NCBI GenBank assembly: GCA_036897485.1
Contig: JAYMTF010000425.1
Location: 1 to 36,770, forward strand
From: Pelargonium nanum
Taxonomy: Eukaryota > Streptophyta > Magnoliopsida > Geraniales > Geraniaceae
Reading direction: 5' to 3'
Length of the DNA stretch: 36,770 nt
Shown: one piece after another, positions 1 to 10,360 of the stretch
How the letters are laid out: the number at the start of each line of letters is the position of its first letter
How positions within the stretch are numbered: the first letter of the stretch is position 1
The notes under the pieces: model-generated
What the model saw: only the letters and a program-made list of their open reading frames with translations
Told to the model about the DNA's origin: nothing
The model's database searches: none
Made by a program: the position numbers and the translations under genes

Positions 1-27
1 TATATATATATAAAACAAATAAAAATA

Positions 28-855
28 CTAATAATCAGTAGTTTGATGATGATGAGGAGCACAGAATCTAATGGGTGTTGCTTGAATAGGTTGTTGTTGT
101 TGTTGAACTTGAACTGGACGTCGATGTAGAACAGAGAACACCATTCTTGAATCGAATCCATCCCAGCAAAGACCAATCTGATCACCTTTCTTCAACTTTC
201 TATTTCTCACAATTTTGGTAACCCATTTGTCATTCAAAACATAGGACTTGTTGTGTCCCCACAGCTTCAACTTCAAGTCGTGCTCGCGCTCTTCGTCCAT
301 ATCCCACAGCTTCACTACAACTCCGTCCTTGTCGAATCTGAGCCTCTCCTTGGTGGCCTCATCCCAGTATGGCAGCAAGTGCTTCTCCACAGCCTCTTTG
401 GACAGCATCAGCCTCGCCAGATTGTTGACGTCACTTGCCTCCAGTGTTTTCTTGATCACAAAAGGGTCGGGAGGAGCCAGGGTCAGTTCTGTGGAAACTT
501 GAGCATCAAGTAAGACGGTGTTCTTGTCCTTGTTCTTGATTCTCCTTAGAGGACGAGGACGGGCACGATGAGCAGAGCTAGTTTCTGGAAGATCATGACT
601 TGTTGCTTTCCTCTTCTTGCTACCATTGGAAGAAGAAGAAGCAATGGTAGAGGCAGGACAAGAATTTGAAAGAGACAACTCCAATTGACAATCAGGTGCA
701 GGTGGTTCTTGTTTTTCTTGATCAAACAATACAATAGCATTCCGATCAGGATTAATTGGGACATCATCTTCCATTGATGGAAGGCTGTTGATGTAATCGA
801 GTAGACTCATGGGTCGATCAGATGGTTCAATGGACATTAACTGAGTAAAGGCCAT
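28..855 (-). CDS. B3 domain-containing nuclear protein (DUF313-like B3 subgroup)
   Basis: Single-exon, 275-aa protein, probably a DNA-binding transcriptional regulator. The open frame runs further upstream to 963, but its first codon there is TTG. The first ATG is at 855, and a TATA box lies about 76 bp upstream of it. Residues about 131-246 form the B3 region: DPFVIKKTL, a lysine-rich KLKLWGH strand, a WVTKIVRNRKLKKGD segment and a final FSVLHRR strand, matching the plant B3 subgroup of At3g25182/At1g05920 type. A basic KKRK stretch (about 80-83) could be a nuclear localisation signal. LELSL (about 58-62) fits the LxLxL EAR repression motif, so repression is plausible but inferred. The C-terminus is rich in Gln and His. 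Family assignment is firm; DNA target and biological role are unknown. Confidence 0.88.
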   Translation of the reverse strand: MAFTQLMSIEPSDRPMSLLDYINSLPSMEDDVPINPDRNAIVLFDQEKQEPPAPDCQLELSLSNSCPASTIASSSSNGSKKRKATSHDLPETSSAHRARPRPLRRIKNKDKNTVLLDAQVSTELTLAPPDPFVIKKTLEASDVNNLARLMLSKEAVEKHLLPYWDEATKERLRFDKDGVVVKLWDMDEEREHDLKLKLWGHNKSYVLNDKWVTKIVRNRKLKKGDQIGLCWDGFDSRMVFSVLHRRPVQVQQQQQPIQATPIRFCAPHHHQTTDY

Positions 856-1572
856 TTGAGAACTGAAGCTTTCTTGATCAAATAGTGTACGAGAGTGAAA
901 TGAAGAGTACTGTAGGTAGTGAGAGACCAATTTATAGAGGATGTAACTTGGGGAAGTGAACAATCAATCACCAAACCCTATTTGAATTTGGAATAGGAAA
1001 GTACAGAGAAGAAGTGAAAATATTCTCTTATCATAGATTTTTGTTTCCTAATTTCGGAATTAGGAATGTTGTTTTTGGGGGGTAATTATGTAAATTAAGG
1101 GGAAACAAAGAAGAAGAATTGCTTGGGCTCTAATTAATTCAACGCAACAGATTAGGAAGTCCGATTTTAAATTATTAACTTCTTTGGATTTTCAATTCTT
1201 GTTATTCTGGTCAGTGGTTTACTAGTAATAATCATGGATAGTTCTATAATTATATGCAAATATTAATAATCAAGATAAATATCTCTCTAATGGATGCTGA
1301 TGAAGATGATTCAAGAATTGCAAAGTATTAAGATATTGGATTCCAAATTGAATAAGCACAAACAATATTCAAAGCAAATTATACATATTATCAGCAAATG
1401 GAATAATGCAGTTCTTGGACAACATTGCATTAGTACTGATGAACATTTTCTTCTGGTCTTATGGGGCACCTAACCTTGCTCATCTGTCTGAGTCTATCCC
1501 ATGCCTATGTGTGTCTTGTATTCTGTGTCATTTCATTTGTTTCAGGAATTTCAGTTATGATAGCCTTCAAGA
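856..1572. other. Intergenic region between B3 promoter and WAT1 gene 1 3' end
   Basis: About 0.7 kb of AT-rich DNA. It holds the B3 promoter on the left and the presumed 3' UTR of the first WAT1 gene on the right. Open frames at 1406-1754 on the plus strand are antisense to the last WAT1 exon and show no family similarity. Nothing else was recognised. Confidence 0.6.
931..936 (-). promoter_or_regulatory. TATA box of the B3 gene
   Basis: TATAAA on the minus strand in the context CTCTATAAATTGG. Transcription starting 25-35 bp downstream would give a leader of about 45-50 nt before the ATG at 855. This argues that the open frame upstream of 855 is not translated. Confidence 0.6.
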
Positions 1573-3257
1573 TCAACTTGAGGCTCCATTTGATGTTTTG
1601 CAGCAAATATTCACATCTACATTTCGGTTTTGCAGCAAAGGGGTCTTGGAACTTGGCGAAGAATACGATCTTATGCTACCAAATCCATGTTCCTCACTCG
1701 TATCTTCTTCTTTCGCTTTTCCCCATAACACAGCATAAAATCCAACTGATATAATTATTGCTCCCACAACACTGCAATTTTTTAAGAAGTTAAGAAGAAA
1801 ATCAGATTGAATTTTGAGCAAAACTCAGCCAAATTATGGAAAAAGCAATGCTGAGAGTGAGGGTAAGAAAAGAGTAAAGACTACTTAATATACCAGCCAA
1901 CAGTGAGAGCATCCCCGAGGAACATGACACCCATAATAGCTGCAATAGCAATTGATAGTGGCTTGAAGATTGCAATGTAGACTGGCCCTTTCAAGCGCAG
2001 ACCCCATGAGTGAATTACAGTACTGAACGATGATCCAAATAATCCCTGAAACAGAAAAATACTCATAATTCCACAAGTGGCCTCAGATATCAAATATGTC
2101 TATAATCTGTAATGTTATGCATCAGTTCTTACAGCATATACAATGGCCAACAGCGCTACATCAAATCTTAATCTCCAAGAGCTGAGGTTTCTTTCTGATA
2201 TCAAGCATACTGGTGCTGCTACAATGGCAAGACTTAAGTTGTACAAGAAGGCTACAACTAGCTCAGCTGGGTACATCTTCATAACTTGGGTCTGTCAGAT
2301 CATGTAGATGATACCATCAATTTTTGGAGATTGTATTTGGGTTGATGTGTATCTTTTTGAAAGAAAATACCTGAAAGATGTACCAGAAGGAGAACAGAAG
2401 ATACTGAGTAGCAATTAAGATACCACCAATGACCCAGTTGGTCGGTGCTGAACCTAGAGATTGAGGAGATGGTATGGAGGGAGTTGAAAATATAGAGGAT
2501 AAGATTGTTGGGCCCTTGTAAAGAACCACAATCAAAGCGCCTGATACCGACACTATGGTGCCCACAATTTTGGCACGAGTTCTCCAGCTTCTCAGAGTTA
2601 GCTTTTCCATCCTTAAATGCCAGATGCAACCAGACAAATAGAGTGAACATTTGTTGTTTGTTAGCCAAGAAAATTTCGCAATGAAGAATAATAAAGAACC
2701 TGAAGAGGACGGCGAGTATGAAGGTGAAGGCAGCTGTGAGGTTGCTGATGGCTGAAGAAAGTGTAGGAGAGCTGTATTCTATGCCTTTTAATCCAATCAT
2801 TTGAGCTAATAACCTGCTCACCCAAGAATCTGTCAATTGACATAAATTCCTCTATTGGGTTTCAACATCTACCATTTTCTTTATTGAATCCTACCAGTGA
2901 CATAAAAAGAAAGTAAAATCAATTTGTGTACCCAAGCATTGCAAGAAGGAAGATTCTGCAGAGGATAGAGAACTTTAATGGAGGCAGCACAGCTTTCCTG
3001 CAAGTAAATACCAGTTTCATTAGGTGGATCAATATTGGTGAATCTAAACATGTACAAGAAACATACCTGAGAAAAATGAAGGCCAAAGGGAGGAGAACAA
3101 GAGTAGCAACCACATAAGAGTAAAGGATGAAAACATAGTAGTTCATCCCTTTCAAAGTCGCTGCTTTGAACAGCGTGTTTAAGCCTACGTTTGTGCATTC
3201 AACTGAAACCATGGCAATGAATGGCACAACATCCGTGTAGCAGTACCTCCTTGCCAT
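1573..3257 (-). CDS. WAT1-related protein 1 (EamA/DMT transporter, UMAMIT type)
   Basis: Seven-exon gene: 3067-3257, 2932-2997, 2700-2813, 2611-2371, 2133-2291, 1894-2045, 1573-1771, all with GT-AG borders and consistent phase, giving 373 aa. Two EamA domains (about ten membrane helices) are expected. Family landmarks are [15 protein letters not shown] near the N-terminus, [13 protein letters not shown] (about 99-111), the MEKL start of the loop exon (125), [20 protein letters not shown] and FLGDAL in the second half. The second exon must use the acceptor ending GAGCAG at 2814 for exon 3; the earlier ACAG breaks the frame. The protein resembles Arabidopsis At3g28050-type WAT1 relatives, plasma-membrane or tonoplast exporters of amino acids or auxin-like compounds. 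Substrate cannot be read from sequence. It is the most diverged member of the array, with a longer central loop and C-tail than genes 2 and 3. Confidence 0.93.
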
Positions 3258-3595
3258 CTCTTCCTCCCAAGAGCTCTGTTTCTCTCTTTCTTGTTTATGT
3301 TATCTTTTATCATGTTGACAAATTACATTATTGATTGAGAAACATGCTCAAGTTGCTCCATTAAAAAATATAGTATTTCCTCCCTCCAACACACTTTCAT
3401 GGAAGTACTCAATTTGGAATTTACCAAAAAAAATCTAAATACAGGTTTAATAAGTATCAAACTGACCTCATTTCATGATATTATATTTTCAATGGTCATG
3501 TCAAATTGAGCTTACAAAACCTTTCTTCCACTCCCACTTCTACTTGAAAGTTTATTTTACATCCATCATGTGCTTTAATAGCATCATGTGTGGGG
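3258..3595. other. Spacer upstream of WAT1 gene 1
   Basis: About 340 bp of AT-rich DNA containing the presumed promoter of WAT1 gene 1. No unambiguous TATA box or repeat was recognised. Confidence 0.5.
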
Positions 3596-3721
3596 ACTTT
3601 TGGGCGGATAGTTCCAAGATGCAGCAAGACTTTCCATCCAAAACGCCACTTTCTTTGGCTTGCAAGTTGCACCCAAATCACAGCGTAAAATCCAAGAGTA
3701 ATCACAAGTGCTCCAATCAAA
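3596..3721 (-). pseudogene. Orphan last exon of a fifth WAT1-related gene
   Basis: The minus strand carries a good acceptor (TTTCTGCAG) followed by a WAT1 exon-7 sequence reading [16 protein letters not shown], in the same phase as exon 7 of the four complete neighbours. After that tryptophan the frame degenerates: DNA resembling the end of WAT1 gene 2 (GATGGAAAGTCTTGC, then CCAAAAG) can be followed, but in shifted frames and without the PLLQ ending. No exons 1-6 were found between this fragment and the gene to its right; that space is filled by a probable MITE and unrecognised DNA. It is best read as the 3' remnant of a deleted tandem copy. It could in principle serve as an alternative last exon for transcripts from gene 2. 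Confidence 0.82.
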
Positions 3722-3770
3722 CTGCAGAAATATTATAATTATTCTTCATTATTGTAGTATTCCAAACCAA

Positions 3771-4471
3771 TGTTTTAAAAACCGACTGGTAGGCAGAACC
3801 CAGTCAAGCCACCGGGTCGACCGGCCGGAAGGTTATTTTTTTTTTATTTTAAAATATTATATATATACACACACGTGCGAGTGCACGAAATATAATACTG
3901 ATTTATTGATTGAGACTCTCATCATCGAGACACAAATTTAGTAGAAGTAGACGGTCGTACCGCATCCATGAGTGTTAATCGTTGAGGTGGCATCACCTTA
4001 TTGGCATGAGTTCAATATCAACCAATAATCTATATATTTACACTCTCTTACATGTGTCCTGTTGTACTCTCAATTCTAACAAATAATCAGGAGCAACAGA
4101 TATTGAAAACCTAATCTAACAAAACCTATTCGATTTCGGTCAAATTAACAAGAAGCAACAACGCTGCTACTTTTTTGTCTACCTTAACCAAGGGCCACTG
4201 GCCAGTGAAAGAAAATTACAAAGAAGAAGAAAAGTAACTCACCTGACGGCGGCTCCAGCAGAAAAGAGATTGAATGATTGCATTTAGGTTTGTTTGCTTT
4301 TGTTTATTCTCTTCTGTTTTGACTTTTGAGTCACTCAACTGATCATTACTAAGCCCAAAACAAAAGAGTACCCATAGGTTTCTAAAAACCGGCCAACCTA
4401 TCATATTCGGTCACCGGGTTTGACCATTCTTCCGGTCAATTTATAACCCGGCCCGGCCGGTTTTCAAATCA
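3771..4471. mobile_element. Probable MITE-like DNA transposon, about 700 bp
   Basis: The two ends form an imperfect terminal inverted repeat: left TGTTTTAAAAACCG (3771-3784) matches the reverse complement of 4458-4471 at 12 of 14 positions. Both ends continue into CCGG/CCGGGT-rich subterminal sequence (left CACCGGGTCGACCGG, right GTCACCGGGTTTGACC). The interior has no long coding frame. No convincing target-site duplication could be recognised, so the superfamily is left open. It occupies the place where upstream exons of the orphan WAT1 exon would be expected. Confidence 0.5.
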
Positions 4472-5216
4472 TTACTTCAAACAATAATTATTAGTGAAAA
4501 ACAAAAATTGTGATTGAGCATGAGATTTTGGTTGACTCAGGAGGCACTGGTTTTGCTTCAGCCACAAAGTTCTGTACCTTTTAGGGCATATCATTTTGCA
4601 TGTGATTTGGCTACTTTCTCCTTGATAACTACTTGGCCTAGAAAAAATCTGTCTTGTCTACTTATTTGAATGATATTGACAGATAATATAATTGACAAGT
4701 AGGTTTATGTGACAAGTGACATCTCATAGTTGAGAAACTGTGATATATACATTGCTCCTTTTCCCATGAACTTCCTTTGGTTGTGGCAAAATAATATTAC
4801 ACTCTTAGATTCCCGTCATTTAATATTTTAATTTTCACATATATATGATGTCATGAGATCTCAAGGAAAACAAGCGCCTTAAGCCACTTGTCTCGTTGAT
4901 GGTCGTTAAATATTTTCACTAATCATTAGTATATTTTGTCAAAGTTTCTGACTTCCAAAACTAGTGAAACAGATGTATTATTGTCTGATCATACATTGAG
5001 CTACAACTCTAAATGCCAATGAATTTCTACTTCTAAAAAATCAGTTTCTGTAACCAGCTTCTAATTTAAATTGTTCAAGATGTGCAACAGGGCTATGCTT
5101 TATCCACAAAGTACAAGAGAATATCTGCAGATCTGCACCATGTCAACTATTTCTTCATTTTTTTCTTCATGAATCATGTGTTTAGGCAACAATCTTACAA
5201 AATCTTCATTCTTTAA
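4472..5216. other. Intergenic region 3' of WAT1 gene 2
   Basis: About 0.75 kb of AT-rich DNA with no coding signal. The right part probably contains the 3' UTR of WAT1 gene 2. No WAT1 exon remnants were found here on either strand. Confidence 0.5.
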
Positions 5217-6945
5217 TCATGGGTTTTGCAACAGTGGAATCTTTTGGTTGGATGATTCTGAGATGCAAACCTTTCCATCTGTCACATCTTTTTCTTTGTT
5301 CTGTCCCCATATCACAGCATAAAATCCAAGAGTAACCACAATTGCTCCAACCAAACTGCACAATATGTTACATTTAAGTCATGATTAAATTACAGAAGAA
5401 ACAAGTATGAAATGAGATGTGTCTGTGCTGTAGGTCCTTTCTCGTGTTTGAAAACTAACGAAACAGGTATATGGGATAGTATTTACCTGCCAACATGAGG
5501 CGTCTCGCCGAGGAAGATCACTCCCAGGACCACAGCAATAGCTGTTCCCAGAGGATTGAAAAGGGCTACATATACAGGTCCTTTCTTGTCAAGAACCCAA
5601 GCAGAAATGCTGTTGCGTAACAATGTATCAACAATTGTCTGAACAGAAGCCAAATTAAGATGTGAGCTTTAAGCTTGTAAATTGTGATAAATGGTTAAGA
5701 AGTTAGAAGAAAAGCTGGGATCAGTATCGTACCCCATAGACAACAGCAATCACTTCAATGCGAGAGTGCAGTATCCAAGTGTTTAAATTGGTTTCTGCAA
5801 TTAGAGAAATAACAGCACACTGGATGCTCCCAAAGAGACAGGAGAAAAAGATCAGTGTCATCATGTCTGGATGCTCCTTAAGAACAAATGCCTGAAAAAG
5901 AGACCATGGCTAGTTAGATTCCATGACAGTATATAAAAGATCAAACTTGATTGCGTCCAGAGAGAATCTGAGTGTGACAGCAAAATAGGAATTATGATTA
6001 CCTGAAAAACGCTCCATGTAGAAGATGAGAGACAAGTAATTGCAAGGAGTGCACCTCCCAGAACCCAGTTAGATTTTTGTGAGAGAAGCATCAAAATCGG
6101 AGGACCCTTGTAAAATGTCACAATAAACGCCCCTAATATTGATACTATGGTGCCTAAGATTTTGGCCTGGCTGATTCTACTTCTTAGAGCAACCTTTTCC
6201 ATCCTACAGATTACAAGTTTGGAAACAGAACTTCCTATGAAGAAGAAAAGAACAAAATGCACAATGAAAAGCGAAAAGAACAGACAAATTACACAGCAAA
6301 ATATATTAAAAAAAAAAAAACAGACAACAAAACACCACAGCCTCCACTCAACTCCACCAATATTAGAAATGGCTATTAAGTTTAGTTTCTAGTGCCTACC
6401 TGAAAATGACTGCAATGAAGAATGTAAAGGCTGGAATAAGGTTGCCCATAGCAGCCGCAAGAGTTGGAGAGGCATATTTGATACCCGTATTCCCGAAAAC
6501 AGGAACTAACGAAATCCTGCCAGAAAGATAGTATATCTGTTAGCTACTGAAGATTAATGAAGTGAAATGAATGAGGTTTAACATATCATGTGTTAGCCAT
6601 ACCCGAGTAGGCCAAGGACGAAGAATTTAGCGAGAAGAGAAGCAGTGAGAGGAGGCCCTTTGCTTCTGCAAGATGTTCAATAAAAAAGATCTCATCATAT
6701 TATAGCATGCATCTTTTACATATAATAAATAGAATCAGAAGGAGAATGAATTGGAACCTGTGTCTGTGGTAGATGAAGAAAGGGAAAAAGATGAGGGTGC
6801 CAAGGGTGTTATGGTAGACAGTATACACAAAACTGCTCAAACCTTTTGTCATAGCTGCTTTGCATATTGTGAGTGAAACAATAGAGACAAATTCTAGAGT
6901 TACCATAGCAGCAAAGGGGAGTGCACCTTTCAAAAACTCCATCAT
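5217..6945 (-). CDS. WAT1-related protein 2 (EamA/DMT transporter, UMAMIT type)
   Basis: Seven exons: 6758-6945, 6603-6665, 6400-6516, 6002-6203, 5733-5891, 5487-5638, 5217-5355, giving 339 aa with the family's exon phases. The upstream codon at 6948 is GTG; two tandem ATGs (6945, 6942) follow. Landmarks: [21 protein letters not shown] in exon 1, [19 protein letters not shown] in exon 3, MEKVALRS and YKGPPIL in exon 4, [19 protein letters not shown] and FLGETPHVG in exon 6, then a short tail ending PLLQNP. Compared with gene 1, the central loop is shorter and the tail is reduced. Exon 3 shares a 40-bp identical stretch with WAT1 gene 3, so these two are the closest pair. Role as a membrane exporter is inferred from family membership; substrate is unknown. 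Confidence 0.92.
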
Positions 6946-7455
6946 CACCTCACCTCAGTTTGATCACTATTTTCTTCTACTTCCTAGCAACAGTTAAAAG
7001 AGAAACAGAAAAGAAAAGTGTACCTCTATATATGAAAACAACAAATTTAGTTGCAGTGGAGCAGCTAAATCATTTGGGTGGTATGTCCCATCCCATGATC
7101 ACCAACTTGGAGATTTTTTTAGTGCTAGGACCAAGGGAGGGCAAGCTGAAAATGACTGAAAATATTTCTGACTAAAAAATGCCCAATTGTTCTTTCCTTT
7201 ACTTTTCTTATCCTCTACCAAACAAATTGGGTCCATTCTTTTCCTGTCATTTTCAACAATAATAATAAATAATTAAACTGATATCTTTTACTTGTAAGAA
7301 TCTAATACAGGTCAATTCTACATATATATTAAAAGGAATCAAACAAAAGAAAAGAAAATTAATTGCTATAGTTATAACTTTGGTACAGTTTTTTTTTCCT
7401 GAAAGATTGCTACAGTTGTTTATTACACAACTTTCTTCTTCTTTTTTCTCTTCCA
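6946..7455. other. Spacer between WAT1 genes 2 and 3
   Basis: About 0.5 kb containing the promoter side of gene 2 and the 3' side of gene 3. Open frames at 6921-7175 (+) and 7253-7456 (-) have no family similarity; the latter runs into the end of gene 3. Nothing else was recognised. Confidence 0.5.
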
Positions 7456-9655
7456 TCAGGTGGTGCTTTGCAAGAAGGGTGTCTTTTGGGTGGTGGATGA
7501 TTCCAAGATGCTAACCTTGCCAGAGGCATCATATTTTTCCTTGTCCTGCCCCCACATCACACCATAGAATCCAACAGCAATCACAAATGCTCCAATCAAA
7601 CTGCACCAATCTTACAATATTAGTTACTATTTCTTAATTACATTATTCTCTTGTGAGATTAACAATAATTAACATAAGGAAACAAAAAAACTATGACTCA
7701 GCCTTCATTTACACATTTGTTAGTTTGTAGGTCCTGTCTACTACTACATGGTTGAAGACACCACCTACCTCAACTTGGCATTTACATTTAGCTTTAAAAA
7801 TATGAGTAAACATTAGTGATTTGATTTAACAAAGTTGGGGTAGCATTTTTACCTTCCAACATGAGGGGTCTCACCCAAGAACATGACCCCCATAACCACA
7901 GCAATAGCAGTTCCAAGAGGCTTGAAAAGGGCTACAAAGACAGGCCCCTTTTTCTGAAGAACCCAAGGGTAAATGCTGGTACGCAACACAGTTCCCAAAA
8001 TTGCCTGAAACAAAGCCAAAACTGGACACTTGTGTTTGTTACAAACGGAAGCAAAAGCATAGAAGTGATTCATTACAAATACTATCATATACCCCATAGG
8101 CAACAGCAATGATTTCAATGCCAGAGTGCAGTGTCCAAGCACTTCGATTACGTTCTGCAACTAGAGAGATGACCGCACATTGGATTGTTCCAAACAAGCA
8201 GGAAAAAAAGATTAGTGTCGCCTTTTCCGGATGCTCCTTTACAACAATTGCCTGCAATTGATATCAGATTTTAGTTTCTCCTACAAAACCTTCAACAAGT
8301 TTCAAAAGTAATAGACCCGAGTCACTCAAAAGCATTACTCAAGAAAAGGAATGAAACATCTTTTAGCATTATAAGCAAATATAACAGAAATACTAGCAAG
8401 GATTCAGCATGTTCAATATTATTTACCTGAACAACGTTCCATGTTGAATAGGAGAGTTCAGTGACTGCAAGGAGAAGACCTCCGAAAACCCAGTTAGATT
8501 CTTGTGAGAGAGGAAGCTGAAGAGGTGAGGTCAGAAGTGGTGGACCCTTGTAAAGTGTCACTATGAAAGCTCCTGAGATTGACACTATGGTGCCCAAGAC
8601 TTTGGCCTGACTGGCTGTGCTTCTTAGAGCAAGCTTTTCCATCCTAGAAATTTAAACACAACGTCGAGGATACACATATAGACAGCAATTAATAGACTAG
8701 TCTAGGATTCAGCATTTGCTTGAGAAATAAGACCAAAACCTATAAGCCAATTGGTGAATCAGTCAGCTGTGAATAGCTATTTACATTATTAAAAATATGA
8801 TATAATTGTAAAAATAGATGACATCAATAAAGGCATGAATCATGATAATGAACACAGCAGGAAACAAATGTTCCCAAATATCTTGGTTAAAATCCGCATT
8901 GATGTTAACTCCCAACCAACCATTATTCAAGGAAATTTTATATAAGCAAATGGCACATGAAAACAAAAACAGTAAAGAAAAAGTCATCCACTCGAAAAAA
9001 AATATCTAAAGCACTACAGGTTCCATCAACTATCATTATTATAAGGGTACCTGAAAATGACTGCAAGCAAGAATGTAAGCCCTGGAATAAGGTTGCCCAT
9101 AGCAGCCGCAAGAGTTGGAGAGCTGTATTTGATACCCGTGTACCCAAAAACCTGCACCAAACAAATCCTGCAATGGATTTATCTTCAACTATTAAAATCT
9201 AGTTCTCGGCTCAGGAAGTTTTGATCAGATAATAAACTGAACTCACTGAATTTATATAAAGATGTCAGTTATATATTTTACCCAAGAAGGCCAAGAAGGA
9301 AGAATTTAGAAAGAAGAGGGAGAGTGAGAGGAGCTCCGCGGTTTCTGCAGGTATGCAAGAAAAGGAGACTCGCAATTTAGTACTTGGTACATGAACACAA
9401 GAACACATGTAGAAGTAGATAAAGATGTATTTAATAAAAACAAAGTTAAAAGAAGAAAAGATACCTGTGCCTGTGGAAGATGAAGAAAGGGAAAAGCATG
9501 AATGTGCCGAGAGCATTATAGTAGACACCATAAACAAAGCTGCTCATACCTCTTGTCATGGCCGCTTTGCTTAGTGTCACCATAATAATCTCACCAAACT
9601 CAAGTGTCACCATTGCTACAAAGGGCAGTGAACCCATCAAAACCTCTACGCCCAT
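7456..9655 (-). CDS. WAT1-related protein 3 (EamA/DMT transporter, UMAMIT type)
   Basis: Seven exons: 9465-9655, 9282-9344, 9051-9167, 8427-8643, 8093-8251, 7853-8004, 7456-7600, giving 347 aa. The frame extends to 9700, but that codon is TTG; the first ATG is at 9655 (MGVEVLMGS). Landmarks: [94 protein letters not shown]. The C-terminal family motif reads PFLQ instead of the PLLQ seen in genes 1, 2 and 4. Intron 3 (8644-9050) is longer than in the neighbours. It pairs with gene 2 by exon length and sequence. Two EamA domains place it in the drug/metabolite transporter superfamily; the transported compound is not deducible. Confidence 0.92.
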
Positions 9656-10360
9656 CTCCTCTCTCTGATCTCTACTTTCTTGAGTTTCTTCTGCACTCAA
9701 AGGAAATTAAGGGAAGGAATCCAGAGAGGCTTTCTGCAAATTTAAAAATATTCCCCAACTTTTTTTGGCTTTTTTCACTTCTGAATAATCAAATACTCAA
9801 AATTTTGCTTTAGTCAATAACTAGTAAAGCTCCAATCCAAATAGGTTAAATCAGTGCAAGCAACATAATCATTTGTGATCTGAGACTACAATCAACATGG
9901 ATATAAAAAAAAAATGCTCTGAATGTCACCACTGATCTAGAATTATTATTCTTTATTATTTTGGCTTCTTCAACTTTATGTACATTTGGTAAGGGGATGG
10001 GTTTTGTCATTGTAATTTAACTTTTCTTATTGGAGGGCTGTACAAACTAAAATTATATCTTCCTGACAAAAAAGTATCAAACAAAAGAAAAAATTATACT
10101 ACTATTAAGGTTGCATGATTGATGATTCCATATATTTAAGGTAATATAGAAAGACTAGTTTTCCGAATCAAATTAGACATAAACTGATCAGAATTTAAAG
10201 ATTATGCCACATGTTATATTTTTTTAATACTCTTCATCTCATGAAAACAAAAATTACATGGAGTGGGAGAGGCAAAAATAAGCTTTGCATATATCTCTCC
10301 TGAAAGAACAAACGATAATAAAATTCGCGTCTTTATAATGTTTACTTGATTGTATAAACC
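9656..10360. other. Spacer between WAT1 genes 3 and 4
   Basis: About 0.7 kb of AT-rich DNA covering the gene 3 promoter and the gene 4 3' end. No coding or repeat signal was recognised. Confidence 0.5.

Noticed and set aside
856-963. 36-residue N-terminal extension of the B3 protein
   Set aside because: Its first codon is TTG, and the TATA box lies inside this segment; the first ATG is at 855.
2300-2836. 178-aa continuous minus-strand frame across WAT1 gene 1 introns
   Set aside because: It reads through introns 3 and 4; correct splicing restores the conserved EamA sequence in the phases shared by the other three genes.
2814-2836. Acceptor ACAG at the left of ATTCTTGGG for WAT1 gene 1 exon 3
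   Set aside because: It puts exon 3 out of phase with exon 2; the GAGCAG acceptor at 2814 restores phase and the family length.
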